NCBI RefSeq assembly: GCF_900111945.1
Contig: NZ_FOYO01000001.1
Location: 3,169,751 to 3,233,750, forward strand
Length of the DNA: 64,000 nt
Direction of reading: 5' to 3'
DNA from: Litoreibacter janthinus
GTDB taxonomy: Bacteria > Pseudomonadota > Alphaproteobacteria > Rhodobacterales > Rhodobacteraceae
Shown here: one piece after another, positions 1 through 8,591 of the stretch
Layout of the letters: every line of letters starts with the position of its first letter
How positions within the stretch are numbered: the stretch's first letter is position 1
Position numbers and translations under genes: made by a program
Notes under the pieces: model-generated
What the model was told of the DNA's origin: nothing
The model's database searches: none
Seen by the model: the letters and a program-made list of their open reading frames with translations, nothing else

Positions 1-868
1 TCGGGCGCTCCATAGCTCCTGCCGCGTAGACGCACCCTTTGGCAACGATACGCCAGAATGTCTCCAACGGCGCTTCGCCTGATTGTGCCACATGGTGCGA
101 GACACGCTCGACAGCTCCGTAAGTGCCGCCGTCGTAAGCGCCTGTGACGGTTGTGCGCTTCATCAGGCGAACGTTGTCCATCTGCCCCAGTTTCGCGATT
201 TGCTCTTTGGCCCAGATATGGCCCGGTTTGCCTCCGATCTCATAGGTTTCCGAATTCAGGCGCCCCCCAAAGACAAAGTCCTCTTCGGCTAAAATCACCT
301 GAGCGCCTGCATTGGCTGCGGTCAGCGCCGCCATGATCCCGGATGGGCCAGAGCCAATCACCAGTACGTCACAAAACGCAAAGGCCTTGTCATAGCGATC
401 GGTGTTTTGCGCCATCGACAGCCGCCCGAGCCCTGCAGCGCGGCGGATAAACGGCTCATAAACCTTTTCCCAAAACGCCTTAGGCCACATGAAGGTTTTG
501 TAGTAGAAACCCGCACTTAGGAACGGCGACACAAGATCGTTAAGCTCCAGAACGTCCCACTCAAGACTGCCCCAGTGGTTTTGCGAGCGCGCATCCAATC
601 CGGAAACCAATTCCTGCCCCGTCAGGCGCACATTGGGGGTGATCTGGTTGCCCCTGTGCAGCTCTACCAAACCGTTGGGTTCTTGCGTGCCGTCCGAGAT
701 CAAACCGCGCGGACGGTGGTACTTGAACGAGCGCCCGACCAGATGGACGTTGTTGGCAAGCAAGGTGGACGCAAGAGTATCGCCTTTGAAGCCGGCATAG
801 CTCATCCCGTCAAAGGTGAAACTGCGCCGCTCGGAACGGTCAACTAAACCTTTGTTCTCTAGCCTCAT
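1..868 (-). CDS. soxA: Sarcosine oxidase alpha subunit (partial, N-terminal 289 residues)
   Basis: This is the N-terminal part of the large subunit of heterotetrameric sarcosine oxidase, which oxidatively demethylates sarcosine to glycine and passes the methyl group to tetrahydrofolate. The ATG at 868 overlaps the soxD stop in an ATGA arrangement, and the frame stays open to the window edge, so the C-terminal GcvT-like aminomethyltransferase part lies outside. The first 60 residues contain the family segment LLANNVHLVGRSFKYHRPRG. A dinucleotide-binding loop (VLVIGSGPSGIMAA) sits near residues 168-181, and the segment ends in a VYAAGAMERP motif. Gene order soxB-soxD-soxA is standard; soxG is expected just beyond the left edge. 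The fragment continues off the edge and is not a broken gene. Confidence 0.95.
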   Translation of the reverse strand, partial: MRLENKGLVDRSERRSFTFDGMSYAGFKGDTLASTLLANNVHLVGRSFKYHRPRGLISDGTQEPNGLVELHRGNQITPNVRLTGQELVSGLDARSQNHWGSLEWDVLELNDLVSPFLSAGFYYKTFMWPKAFWEKVYEPFIRRAAGLGRLSMAQNTDRYDKAFAFCDVLVIGSGPSGIMAALTAANAGAQVILAEEDFVFGGRLNSETYEIGGKPGHIWAKEQIAKLGQMDNVRLMKRTTVTGAYDGGTYGAVERVSHHVAQSGEAPLETFWRIVAKGCVYAAGAMERP

Positions 869-1125
869 TTCGCCACCTCGGATGCAAGCTCTACACCTAG
901 GACTTCATGGGTGGTCACATTGCGCTCCACCACAAGCCAACTGGAACACCCCGCCTCATGGTGCCACAGGTCTTTCGTCACGCCTGCCGGGTTTTCGCGG
1001 ATGTGGAGGTATTTGTGGATCGCATCCAGATCGCCCTCGGCAGGGCGATTGAGATAATCGGAGGCCCCGAGGTAATAGAACTCGCGCCGGTCCCGGTCGC
1101 CACAGATGGGGCAATTGATACGCAT
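865..1125 (-). CDS. soxD: Sarcosine oxidase delta subunit
   Basis: The product is an 86-residue SoxD, the small zinc-binding subunit of tetrameric sarcosine oxidase. The N-terminal CPICGDRDRREF supplies two cysteines, and LWHHEAGCSSWL near residues 53-64 supplies a histidine and a cysteine, matching the zinc site known for this family. Length is normal. The gene lies 9 bases after soxB and overlaps soxA by four bases, so translation of the operon is likely coupled. Both zinc half-sites look intact. Confidence 0.96.
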   Translation of the reverse strand: MRINCPICGDRDRREFYYLGASDYLNRPAEGDLDAIHKYLHIRENPAGVTKDLWHHEAGCSSWLVVERNVTTHEVLGVELASEVAK

Positions 1126-1134
1126 GTTTCGTCC

Positions 1135-2388
1135 TCAGTGCAGATTGTGTTGAGAGCCGGTGCCCTCTTCGTCCATGATGCCCTCGCCTGTGCGGAAGCG
1201 GTCGAACGTGTGTTTTTTGGCGACCTCGTGGGGCTTATCTTCGGCCATCAGGTGGGCCATGCACCAGCCGGACGCGGGCACGGCCTTGAAGCCGCCATAG
1301 CACCAGCCGCAATCCATGTAGAGGCCCTCGACCTTGGTGCGGTCGATGATGAAGGAGCCGTCGGGGGTCATGTCCATGATACCGCCCCAAGAACGTAGCA
1401 CTTTGGCCTTGCCCAACGCGGGGACCAGCGACATCCCAGCCTCCATGACATGCTCCATCATCGGCAGGTTGCCGCGTTGGGCGTATGACGCGTAGAAATC
1501 CAAATCCCCTCCGAAGACCAAGCCGCCCTTGTCGGACTGGCTGAGATAGAAGTGGCCCATACCGAAGCTGACAACGTGATCGACAGCGGGTTTCAGCCCC
1601 TCGGACACGAAGGCTTGCAAGATGTGGGATTCGATGGGGACTTCTAGGCCAGCCATCGCGGCAACTTGTGAAGACCGGCCCGCAACGACAATCCCGACCC
1701 GCTTGGCCCGAATGGCGCCGCGTGAGGTTTGAACACCCTGCACGACTCCGTCTTTGACGTCGATTCCGGTGACTTCGCATTGCTGGATCAGATCGACGCC
1801 CAGTTGGTCCGCCGCTCGCGCATAGCCCCACGCAACCGCATCGTGACGCGCGGTGCCGCCGCGCGGGTGGTAGAGGCCGCCGTAGACTGGGAAGCGGTGG
1901 TTCTCGAAATCGAGATACGGCAGATGCTTGCGCACGCCCTCGCGGTCCAGCAGGATCGCGTCATCACCTTGGTTGCACATCATATTGCCGCGCCGCGCGA
2001 AGGAGTCACGCTGACCGTCGGAGTGGAACAGGTTAATTAGCCCCCGCCCCGAGTGCATGGTGTTGTAGTTCAAATCCTGCTCCATATCCTCCCAAAGCTT
2101 GAGGGAGTGGGAATAGAATTCGGAATTGCCCGGAAGGAAGTAGTTGGCGCGCACGATAGTAGTGTTACGGCCGACATTGCCGCCGCCTATATAGCCCTTC
2201 TCGATCACCGCAATATTGGTGATGCCGTGGTTCTTGGCGAGATAATACGCCGTGGATAATCCGTGTCCGCCGCCGCCAATGATGATGACGTCATATTCGG
2301 ACTTCGGCTCAGGGTCGCGCCAGACTGGTCGCCAGCCCTTGTTTCCTGTCAGACCCTCTTTGAGGATTTGGAAGGCGTTGTAGCCCAT
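1135..2388 (-). CDS. soxB: Sarcosine oxidase beta subunit
   Basis: The product is the 417-residue beta subunit, which carries the FAD and covalent FMN and the sarcosine oxidation site. The FAD-binding loop IIGGGGHGLSTAYYLA lies near residues 36-51. The family segment GGLYHPRGGTARHDAVAW lies near 170-190, and the C-terminal CGWCYGGFKAVPASG is characteristic of SoxB. A GGGAGA ribosome-binding site precedes the ATG. It is the first gene of the sox operon visible here. Only about 27 bases separate its start from a strong terminator of the preceding tad operon, so the promoter must be very close to the gene or overlap that terminator. Confidence 0.96.
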   Translation of the reverse strand: MGYNAFQILKEGLTGNKGWRPVWRDPEPKSEYDVIIIGGGGHGLSTAYYLAKNHGITNIAVIEKGYIGGGNVGRNTTIVRANYFLPGNSEFYSHSLKLWEDMEQDLNYNTMHSGRGLINLFHSDGQRDSFARRGNMMCNQGDDAILLDREGVRKHLPYLDFENHRFPVYGGLYHPRGGTARHDAVAWGYARAADQLGVDLIQQCEVTGIDVKDGVVQGVQTSRGAIRAKRVGIVVAGRSSQVAAMAGLEVPIESHILQAFVSEGLKPAVDHVVSFGMGHFYLSQSDKGGLVFGGDLDFYASYAQRGNLPMMEHVMEAGMSLVPALGKAKVLRSWGGIMDMTPDGSFIIDRTKVEGLYMDCGWCYGGFKAVPASGWCMAHLMAEDKPHEVAKKHTFDRFRTGEGIMDEEGTGSQHNLH

Positions 2389-2415
2389 AGAAGTCTCCCG
2401 TGATCACCACGGGTA

Positions 2416-2454
2416 GAAAAACAGCAAAACGGGCAGAGCGAAAGGCCCTGCCCG
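2416..2454 (-). terminator. Rho-independent terminator of the tad operon
   Basis: Read on the minus strand, a ten-base stem (CGGGCAGGGC pairing with GCTCTGCCCG, one mismatch) is followed directly by TTTTGCTGTTTTT. It sits 40 bases after the stop of the last TadE-like gene and just upstream of soxB, so it separates the two minus-strand operons. Confidence 0.8.
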
Positions 2455-2494
2455 ACATTGCATTGTATCTGAGCGACGAATACGCCGCCCGAGT

Positions 2495-3076
2495 TTAACA
2501 GCTAGGCACGTTCACGCCGTCATCCCAAGACAAACAGGACGCGAAGCGCGGAGATGTCACCACGAAATTCTCGAAGATGCGGTGGTTCCAGCCCACGTTG
2601 AAAGCCGGGTTATAGTCGGTGAAGGTTTCCACCAGAATAACCGTCTCGCCGATCGCCATCAAAGGGATGCGATTCTTAAATGCGTGGGACGCGACAGCTT
2701 CGTTCGTCTGCTCTGGCACGGTGCTCTTGGTCGAATGAGACCACAAAACACGGTGTTTCTTGCCGTTCCAAGTAAGGCTGGTCACCCGCAGCGCAGAACT
2801 GCCGCTGGTATAAGCCAACGAATCGTACAGCTCCTGCAGGTTGTCTATGTATTCTGCAGTTGCCCCATTCGTGCGGCGTGACAGGATATCGCCGATTGTA
2901 TAGGTGGCCTTCAGCGATGTGTTTCGGTTCTTGAACCCGTCAAAGAAGACGAAACTCCCCACGAACCAGGCCATAAGAAGTGGCAGGATCAACACCGCCT
3001 CAACCGTTGCGGATGCCCGCGTCTCATGCAGGAACCGAACAAAGGGGGTCGCACTCTTTTTGAGAAGCTGTTTCAT
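2495..3076 (-). CDS. TadE-family pilus assembly protein (second copy)
   Basis: A 193-residue membrane protein of the TadE/TadF pseudopilin-like type. A short basic N-terminus is followed by ASATVEAVLILPLLMAWFVG, the usual TadE transmembrane segment with the Glu near residue 27 that is typical of prepilin-like sequences. The rest is predicted extracytoplasmic and contains two cysteines near the C-terminus. I chose the ATG at 3076 because it overlaps the stop of the upstream TadE-like gene as ATGA and starts right before the membrane segment; the frame is open further upstream but only inside the preceding gene. It is the last gene of the operon and is followed by a terminator. The exact role is inferred from family and neighbours. 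Confidence 0.85.
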   Translation of the reverse strand: MKQLLKKSATPFVRFLHETRASATVEAVLILPLLMAWFVGSFVFFDGFKNRNTSLKATYTIGDILSRRTNGATAEYIDNLQELYDSLAYTSGSSALRVTSLTWNGKKHRVLWSHSTKSTVPEQTNEAVASHAFKNRIPLMAIGETVILVETFTDYNPAFNVGWNHRIFENFVVTSPRFASCLSWDDGVNVPSC

Positions 3077-3633
3077 CAGTTTGGCTCCACAGAGAAGGCC
3101 GACATGGCAATCATGTTCAACCGACCGCCGCTGTCTCGGGTCAGGTATTCCCCCAGAGCCGCAGTCGGGAAAAACGGCTCGATCGACATACAAGCACGCA
3201 CAAAAATCAGGTCGTTTGCGTCACCGGTGACGAAGGTCGTCGTCGGTATGACGTTCTGCGCATAGTCGCGACACGGGGTGGCCCCTGTCGGGAATGTCCA
3301 GTTCTGGTCATCCTCGTCGACGCGCACCATCTCAAGCGACACATCCTCCAAGCAGTGGTTGCGCAAGATAACTGTCTGAGAGCACAAAAGCTGCTTAACC
3401 TGGTCCTGCGTAAAACTGCGGTTTTCGGACAGGCGAACCTCGCGTATGGCCACATCCAATGCCCGGTCGAACATCATGTAACGTGTCATCAGCATACCAA
3501 TCTCGAAGATCGACATGAACACCAACATGAAGCCGGGGAAGAGGATAGCGAACTCGATTGTGGCGTTTCCGTCCTCGCGCCCCATCAGGGTGCGCCAGGA
3601 CCGGACAAGCAAAGACGGCTTGCAATGCGTCAT
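3076..3633 (-). CDS. TadE-family pilus assembly protein (first copy)
   Basis: A 185-residue protein with the TadE-like segment DGNATIEFAILFPGFMLVFM near residues 21-40, including the Glu that marks the prepilin-like processing region, followed by an extracytoplasmic domain with several cysteines. It overlaps the TadG-like gene upstream by four bases and the second TadE-like gene downstream by four bases, so the three are almost certainly one translationally coupled operon. TadE-type minor pseudopilins take part in Flp/Tad pilus assembly. No Flp pilin, ATPase or secretin genes are visible nearby, so this is a detached tadE/tadG set. Confidence 0.87.
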   Translation of the reverse strand: MTHCKPSLLVRSWRTLMGREDGNATIEFAILFPGFMLVFMSIFEIGMLMTRYMMFDRALDVAIREVRLSENRSFTQDQVKQLLCSQTVILRNHCLEDVSLEMVRVDEDDQNWTFPTGATPCRDYAQNVIPTTTFVTGDANDLIFVRACMSIEPFFPTAALGEYLTRDSGGRLNMIAMSAFSVEPN

Positions 3634-5105
3634 TGGATTAGCCTCAACTGGTTAATGGTCCGAGCAATTGCACCAAACGCGTCACTGATCTCCACACCTT
3701 CCACCGCGTAGAAGTGGCTGTCGGAGGTCGCGCAGTTGCTCATCACACTGGATGCATATGGGTTGTCATTGATTTCGAAACCGATGCTGAAGATTACGAT
3801 ACCGGCATCGCGAGACGCTTCGCAGATGTCTGCCAAACGGGCATCTGCTGTCCCGGAGTTGTGCTTCCGGTAGTAATAGTCTCCGTGGTTTCTCCAGTAG
3901 ACGTAGTTGTTGAGGTAATACCACAAGGTGTACCGCGCCCAGTGCTGATACTCGGAGGTCGAATCGTAAGCCCAGCTCTTGATACGATACTGGTCCACGT
4001 TCATCCCGTCCGTCATCAGAACGATAACTTTAACGGTCTCCTCGTCGTCATAATTCGCAGGACGACCTTCGAACGCGGGGTCCACGTCACCAGCGGAGAT
4101 CATCGAGCTCACCACCGAACGCATGGACGGATCAAGCAACGCCGCAGCCCACTTCATGGCATAGTGGATGCCAGTGGCGGTACGAGGGCGGTACGAGTCG
4201 ATAGTCGTTTTAAGCGTCGAGTTGTTGTTCTGGAAAGCTTTGATTTCTTCGTCTTCTTTGTCCGAACACCAAGGGTTCTGGATCTTGTAGTTGGCCCAGG
4301 ATCCGTAGAAACTGCTCGAGTATTCGTAGTGTTGAGCTTGCTCATATTGCTTTGAAAAGCTCAGCGGGACTGTCTGGAAATCAGCGGTTTCGAATTCCAC
4401 GCAGTACGAATAGTCGTGAACTTGATCAACGTTGATCGCGTTAAACAGCGTCTCGCCCGCATTCGTTTGACCGGTGTAGGGAACCACCGAAATCGAAATC
4501 AGGTCTTTGGTATCTGCCGTGATCAGCGTGTCGACGAACTCGTCAGCCGCTTGCTGCATGTTCTCGATTTTGTCGTTGGAATCCATGGAGCCGGAGATAT
4601 CGAGGACGAGGGACACCTCGACCTTTTCAATCCGCTCTTCGGCAGCGCCGCCTGCAGGCGCATCGATGCTTTCGATACCGACCATGTTCAAAAACATGCT
4701 GTCGACAACACTTGAAGCGTTGGCGGTCACCGTGCGGAAGTTCAGGCCTTCTTCGACCACAACGTCCAATTCATAGTTGGTGAGGCCGGATTTGGCGAAG
4801 TAGTCCTCCACGACCTCCTGTGGGTCGTTGGTCTGGTCCAAATCGGCCGCAGCTAAAACGGCGCGGTCCAAAGTGGCCTGCAAACGGGACCTCATGTTTT
4901 CATGGCGCATAAAGTCGATGGCCATGCCTGTCGCGACCAGCACCATCAAGAAGATAGTGAGCCCGAAAATGATCATTGTACCGTTCTCGTCACGCGCAAA
5001 CCCACGTGACCGACCAGTTAGTCGCTGCCCAACCTGACTCAACAGCGATGTATCTTTTCCCGCACTTGTAGCGGCCTTGATACGTTGTTTACGCATGTCA
5101 CTCAT
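3630..5105 (-). CDS. TadG-like protein with von Willebrand factor A domain
   Basis: A 491-residue membrane-anchored protein. After a basic cytoplasmic start comes a TadG-type membrane segment (GTMIIFGLTIFLMVLVATGM, near residues 43-62). A VWA domain begins near residue 166 with the metal-site motif LVLDISGSMDSNDKI (DxSxS) and contains VIVLMTDGMNVDQY further on. The C-terminus (AFGAIARTINQLRLIQ) is typical of alphaproteobacterial TadG proteins. Long Tyr/Trp/Asn-rich stretches near residues 225-300 and 370-420 suggest an exposed surface domain. TadG proteins are associated with Flp pili and adhesion. It heads the operon with the two TadE-like genes and is transcribed away from gdh. Confidence 0.88.
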   Translation of the reverse strand: MSDMRKQRIKAATSAGKDTSLLSQVGQRLTGRSRGFARDENGTMIIFGLTIFLMVLVATGMAIDFMRHENMRSRLQATLDRAVLAAADLDQTNDPQEVVEDYFAKSGLTNYELDVVVEEGLNFRTVTANASSVVDSMFLNMVGIESIDAPAGGAAEERIEKVEVSLVLDISGSMDSNDKIENMQQAADEFVDTLITADTKDLISISVVPYTGQTNAGETLFNAINVDQVHDYSYCVEFETADFQTVPLSFSKQYEQAQHYEYSSSFYGSWANYKIQNPWCSDKEDEEIKAFQNNNSTLKTTIDSYRPRTATGIHYAMKWAAALLDPSMRSVVSSMISAGDVDPAFEGRPANYDDEETVKVIVLMTDGMNVDQYRIKSWAYDSTSEYQHWARYTLWYYLNNYVYWRNHGDYYYRKHNSGTADARLADICEASRDAGIVIFSIGFEINDNPYASSVMSNCATSDSHFYAVEGVEISDAFGAIARTINQLRLIQ

Positions 5106-5433
5106 GACTGCCCTTCCCTAGCGCCAGCACGCGCCGATGTATTCAGGCGCAATTCGCCCTGTGCCCTAATAAGCCCGAGCACTGTGGCTAGAATTTGACG
5201 AAATCCGGCAGAAATGCGGCGCTTAACAGGTGTTTTTGGCAACTTTTCATAGCTTTAGAAGGCATTGTTCCCGCGACCGCTCTAATGGGCGGGGTTATCT
5301 ACGGAATCACTTACCCGACGCATAGACCCGTTAAATACTGCTTACTTTCTGCAACGCGCCGCTCTACGCTGAGTTTTCAACTCGCACATTTTTTAAGCGA
5401 TTTGTTAAACCCTGCTGTGTCAGGAGAGCTGTC
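5106..5433. other. Intergenic region between divergent tad operon and glutamate dehydrogenase
   Basis: These 328 bases hold the start regions of two divergent transcription units. The gdh start is preceded by CAGGAGAGCTGTC, a good ribosome-binding site. The interior is AT-richer than the flanks. No convincing gene, repeat or defined operator was found; the short open frames present lack ribosome-binding sites and family features. Confidence 0.5.
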
Positions 5434-6864
5434 ATGAACACACATACCGAACCATCCTTCCGTGAATCCGTTGAGTTGATGTTCAACCGAGCTGTCAGCC
5501 TAATGGACCTGCCACCCGGGCTTGAAAACAAGATCAGGGTTTGCAACGCCACCTATACCGTTCGCTTTGGCGTGCGCTTACGAGGGCAAATTCACACTTT
5601 CACCGGTTACCGCGCGGTGCACTCCGAACATATGGAGCCCGTAAAAGGCGGGATCCGGTTCGCCCCCAACGTCCATCAGGACGAGGTAGAGGCGCTAGCC
5701 GCCCTGATGACGTTTAAATGTGCGTTGGTTGAAACACCATTCGGCGGTTCCAAAGGCGGCCTATGTATTGACCCGCGCGAGTGGGACGAACACGAGCTGG
5801 AACAAATCACCCGCCGCTTTGCCTACGAACTGGCAAAGCGCGACCTGATCCACCCCAGCCAGAACGTCCCTGCCCCAGACATGGGCACTGGGGAACGTGA
5901 GATGGCTTGGATCGCGGACCAATACGCGCGGATGAATACCACAGACATCAACGCGCGCGCCTGCGTGACTGGCAAACCGCTAAACGCAGGCGGCATCGCC
6001 GGTCGTGTAGAGGCAACGGGCCGAGGCGTGCAATACGCCCTTCAAGAATTCTTCCGCTACCCGGAAGACATCGCGATTGCGGGCTTGGATGGGACTCTCG
6101 AAGGCAAACGAGTGATTGTGCAGGGTCTTGGGAATGTGGGCTACCACGCTTCGAAATTCCTGTCAGAGGAAGACGGCGCTAAGATTGTCGGCATCATTGA
6201 ACGCGACGGGGCACTGACCAGCGACACCGGACTAAATGTCGAAGCGGTTCATGACTGGATCGCGGAGCACGGTGGCGTCAAAGGGTGCCCCGAAGGCCAA
6301 TATGTCGAGGACGGTGCAAGCATCCTAGAAGCGCCGTGTGATATTTTGATCCCGGCAGCACTCGAAGGCGTCATCAACCTGTCAAATGCGGACCGCATTC
6401 AGGCACCTTTGATTATCGAGGCTGCAAACGGCCCGATCACAGCGGGTGGCGACGAAGTTCTACGCAAAAAGGGCTGCGTGATTATCCCCGATCTCTACGC
6501 CAACGCCGGCGGTGTGACGGTGTCTTATTTTGAATGGGTCAAGAACCTGAGTCACATCAGGTTCGGCCGTATGGGCAAACGTCAGGAAGAGGCGCAACAC
6601 CACCTGCTAATCAACGAGCTTGAACGTCTGTCAGCCGACAAGCAACTAGGCTGGGAGTTGAGCCCGGACTTCAAAGCACGCTTCCTGCGTGGCGCGGGGG
6701 AGATCGAACTGGTCCGCTCCGGCCTCGATGACACCATGCGCACGGCCTATCAGGCAATGCGGGCAGTTTGGCATGCGCGCGATGATGTCGAAGACCTGCG
6801 GATCGCCGCATATCTTGTCTCGATCGACCGCATCGCGAGCAGTTACCGCGCTAAAGGTCTGTAA
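5434..6864 (+). CDS. Glu/Leu/Phe/Val family dehydrogenase (glutamate dehydrogenase)
   Basis: A 476-residue NAD(P)-dependent glutamate dehydrogenase-family enzyme that interconverts glutamate with 2-oxoglutarate and ammonia. The substrate-binding stretch PVKGGIRFAPNVHQDEV lies near residues 69-85, and the catalytic-lysine motif TPFGGSKGGL near 101-110. The segment NVPAPDMGTGEREMAW follows. The nucleotide-binding fingerprint VIVQGLGNVGYHASKFL lies near 225-241. The C-terminal NAGGVTVSYFEWVKNL is characteristic. Start: ATG with an AGGAG-type site. A GC-rich hairpin at 6873-6893 after the stop could terminate the transcript weakly; no strong T tract follows it. Cofactor preference cannot be read reliably. 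Confidence 0.93.
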   Translation: MNTHTEPSFRESVELMFNRAVSLMDLPPGLENKIRVCNATYTVRFGVRLRGQIHTFTGYRAVHSEHMEPVKGGIRFAPNVHQDEVEALAALMTFKCALVETPFGGSKGGLCIDPREWDEHELEQITRRFAYELAKRDLIHPSQNVPAPDMGTGEREMAWIADQYARMNTTDINARACVTGKPLNAGGIAGRVEATGRGVQYALQEFFRYPEDIAIAGLDGTLEGKRVIVQGLGNVGYHASKFLSEEDGAKIVGIIERDGALTSDTGLNVEAVHDWIAEHGGVKGCPEGQYVEDGASILEAPCDILIPAALEGVINLSNADRIQAPLIIEAANGPITAGGDEVLRKKGCVIIPDLYANAGGVTVSYFEWVKNLSHIRFGRMGKRQEEAQHHLLINELERLSADKQLGWELSPDFKARFLRGAGEIELVRSGLDDTMRTAYQAMRAVWHARDDVEDLRIAAYLVSIDRIASSYRAKGL

Positions 6865-6894
6865 ACTAACTTGGGCGGGGCACTGCCTCGCCCA

Positions 6895-7416
6895 TTACCT
6901 TATGCCGTCAAGGTCCACGAGCCCGTCGCGCATAGCGATCATCGCGGCCAGTGTATCGGCCATGAGCTTGCCTTCAGCGCCGGACGTCAGTCCACCGACC
7001 CCAACGCGTTTTCCAAAGCGCCACCACAGGCCGGGCGCCCAAGACACCGAGTGCGACGTCTTCAGCGTCACGAGAAATCCATTCGACGGCTTGAAGGCAA
7101 AAAAGCTGCGATCGACCTTTTCGACATCATCCATACGGAAGATCACCGTTCCATCCGAAAGCCGAAGCTCTTCCTCCGTCAGCTCAATCATGCGGCCCGT
7201 AACCTGCCACATTTTGTAGCCGCCATAAACCGAGGCGGCACCAATCACGATAAGTAGAAAAACCAAATGCAAGCCTTGCGGAGGCTGGGTCACAACCAGA
7301 TAGAACAGAAGAAACCCCAAACCATACAAGACCCCTGTCCCGAACATGCGGCGCGGCGCTGATGGGATCAGTCCTGCGATCACTTCGGATCGATGGTCGT
7401 TTTCTGTCTCTGTCAT
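6895..7416 (-). CDS. Hypothetical membrane protein with two transmembrane segments
   Basis: A 173-residue protein of unknown function. Two closely spaced hydrophobic segments lie near residues 28-47 and 51-70. They are followed by a soluble domain with ELTEEELRLSDGTVIFRMDDVEKVDRSFFAFKPSNG, a pattern that recalls small PH-like membrane-associated domains but is not diagnostic. The start is taken at the ATG at 7416 because AGGAA lies nine bases upstream; a GTG nine bases earlier is possible. It is convergent with gdh and upstream of nothing obviously related. Confidence 0.75.
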   Translation of the reverse strand: MTETENDHRSEVIAGLIPSAPRRMFGTGVLYGLGFLLFYLVVTQPPQGLHLVFLLIVIGAASVYGGYKMWQVTGRMIELTEEELRLSDGTVIFRMDDVEKVDRSFFAFKPSNGFLVTLKTSHSVSWAPGLWWRFGKRVGVGGLTSGAEGKLMADTLAAMIAMRDGLVDLDGIR

Positions 7417-7476
7417 CAAGCTCACTTCCTGCTGCTCCGCTCCGCCTTAGCGCGAGGCACGGTCGGAAGCCAGCCC

Positions 7477-8433
7477 TCAGCCGCGATGGGGCACGATCTC
7501 GTAGCCCTGCTCTTCGGGTTCGTCATCCACCATTTCCGCCGGAAATCCCGGCGCGGTGATGTCGAGACCCGTCGCGTCTTCCAAGCGCTTGATGATGTTT
7601 GGCGACAGCTCTCGCGGGCCATAACGCTCGATCCCGTCTTTGAAGATCTTGATCATCAGCGGGTTCATCTCCAATGGAACACCCGCCCTATCGGCAACCT
7701 CTTGGAACAGCCCGATATCTTTCAGGACCAAATCCATTGTGAATGAGATGTCGCGCGATCCGTTCAGTATGACCTGGCTTTCCGTCTCATGCACAAACGA
7801 CGTGCCGGAGGAAATCTTCATCGCTTCATAAGCAACGTTCAGATCCATGCCCGCGCCTTTCGCGACGGTCAGCGCCTCCGCACAGGTGATCAGGTTGGCT
7901 GTGGCGAGGTAATTGGTCAAAACCTTCAACACCGAGGCCGACCCAAGCTCCCCCGTGTGCAAAACACGTCGGCCCATTGTGGTGAGCAACGGCAAAACAC
8001 GCTCGAACGTGGCGCGGTCGCATCCAGCGAAAATCGAGATATTGCCCGTGTCGGCGCGATGGCAGCCACCTGAAACAGGGCAGTCGACGGCCGCCGCTCC
8101 AGTCGCGATAACCTTCGCGCCAAGGCGCTTCACCTCGGCTTCGTCAGTGGTCGACATTTCCAGCCAGATTTTCCCAGGGCCTGCGGCCTCCAGCAAGCCG
8201 TCTTCGCCTTCCACCACGGCAGCCGAGATCGTCGGGTGGGGCAGGCAGGTGATAACGACATCGCAGGCTTCCATCAGCGCGCGTGGGCTGTCAGCGGAGC
8301 GCGCACCTTTCGCCACAGCGGCGGCAACCAACTGCGTGTCCAGATCCCGCACCATGACATCATGTCCGTTTCGGATGAGCGAGCCCGACAGCTTCCCACC
8401 CACATTTCCCAACCCGATAAACCCAATGCGCAT
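7477..8433 (-). CDS. NAD(P)-dependent beta-hydroxyacid dehydrogenase (3-hydroxyisobutyrate dehydrogenase family)
   Basis: A 318-residue oxidoreductase of the 3-hydroxyisobutyrate/6-phosphogluconate dehydrogenase-like family. The Rossmann motif GFIGLGNVGGKL is at residues 4-15, the substrate-binding signature CPVSGGCHRADTGNISIF is near 118-135, and the catalytic lysine region KVLTNYLATANLITCAEAL is near 168-186. The ATG at 8433 is supported by AGGAGA six bases upstream; the reading frame is open another 30 codons but without family similarity. The precise hydroxyacid substrate is not known from sequence; 3-hydroxyisobutyrate, tartronate semialdehyde and related acids are all possible. Confidence 0.9.
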   Translation of the reverse strand: MRIGFIGLGNVGGKLSGSLIRNGHDVMVRDLDTQLVAAAVAKGARSADSPRALMEACDVVITCLPHPTISAAVVEGEDGLLEAAGPGKIWLEMSTTDEAEVKRLGAKVIATGAAAVDCPVSGGCHRADTGNISIFAGCDRATFERVLPLLTTMGRRVLHTGELGSASVLKVLTNYLATANLITCAEALTVAKGAGMDLNVAYEAMKISSGTSFVHETESQVILNGSRDISFTMDLVLKDIGLFQEVADRAGVPLEMNPLMIKIFKDGIERYGPRELSPNIIKRLEDATGLDITAPGFPAEMVDDEPEEQGYEIVPHRG

Positions 8434-8591
8434 TATTCGTCTCCTGTGACATTTGGTCGGAGGGTGTAAGACCGCCAGCGACCCGTCTATCCCAAAGCCG
8501 ACACTGTGCGTGCGCGAACGCAATCTGCGCGCGGGCCGCTGATTGCCGGAATGCCCTTACGCCCCTATCTTCGGATCAAAGGAGATTGCTC

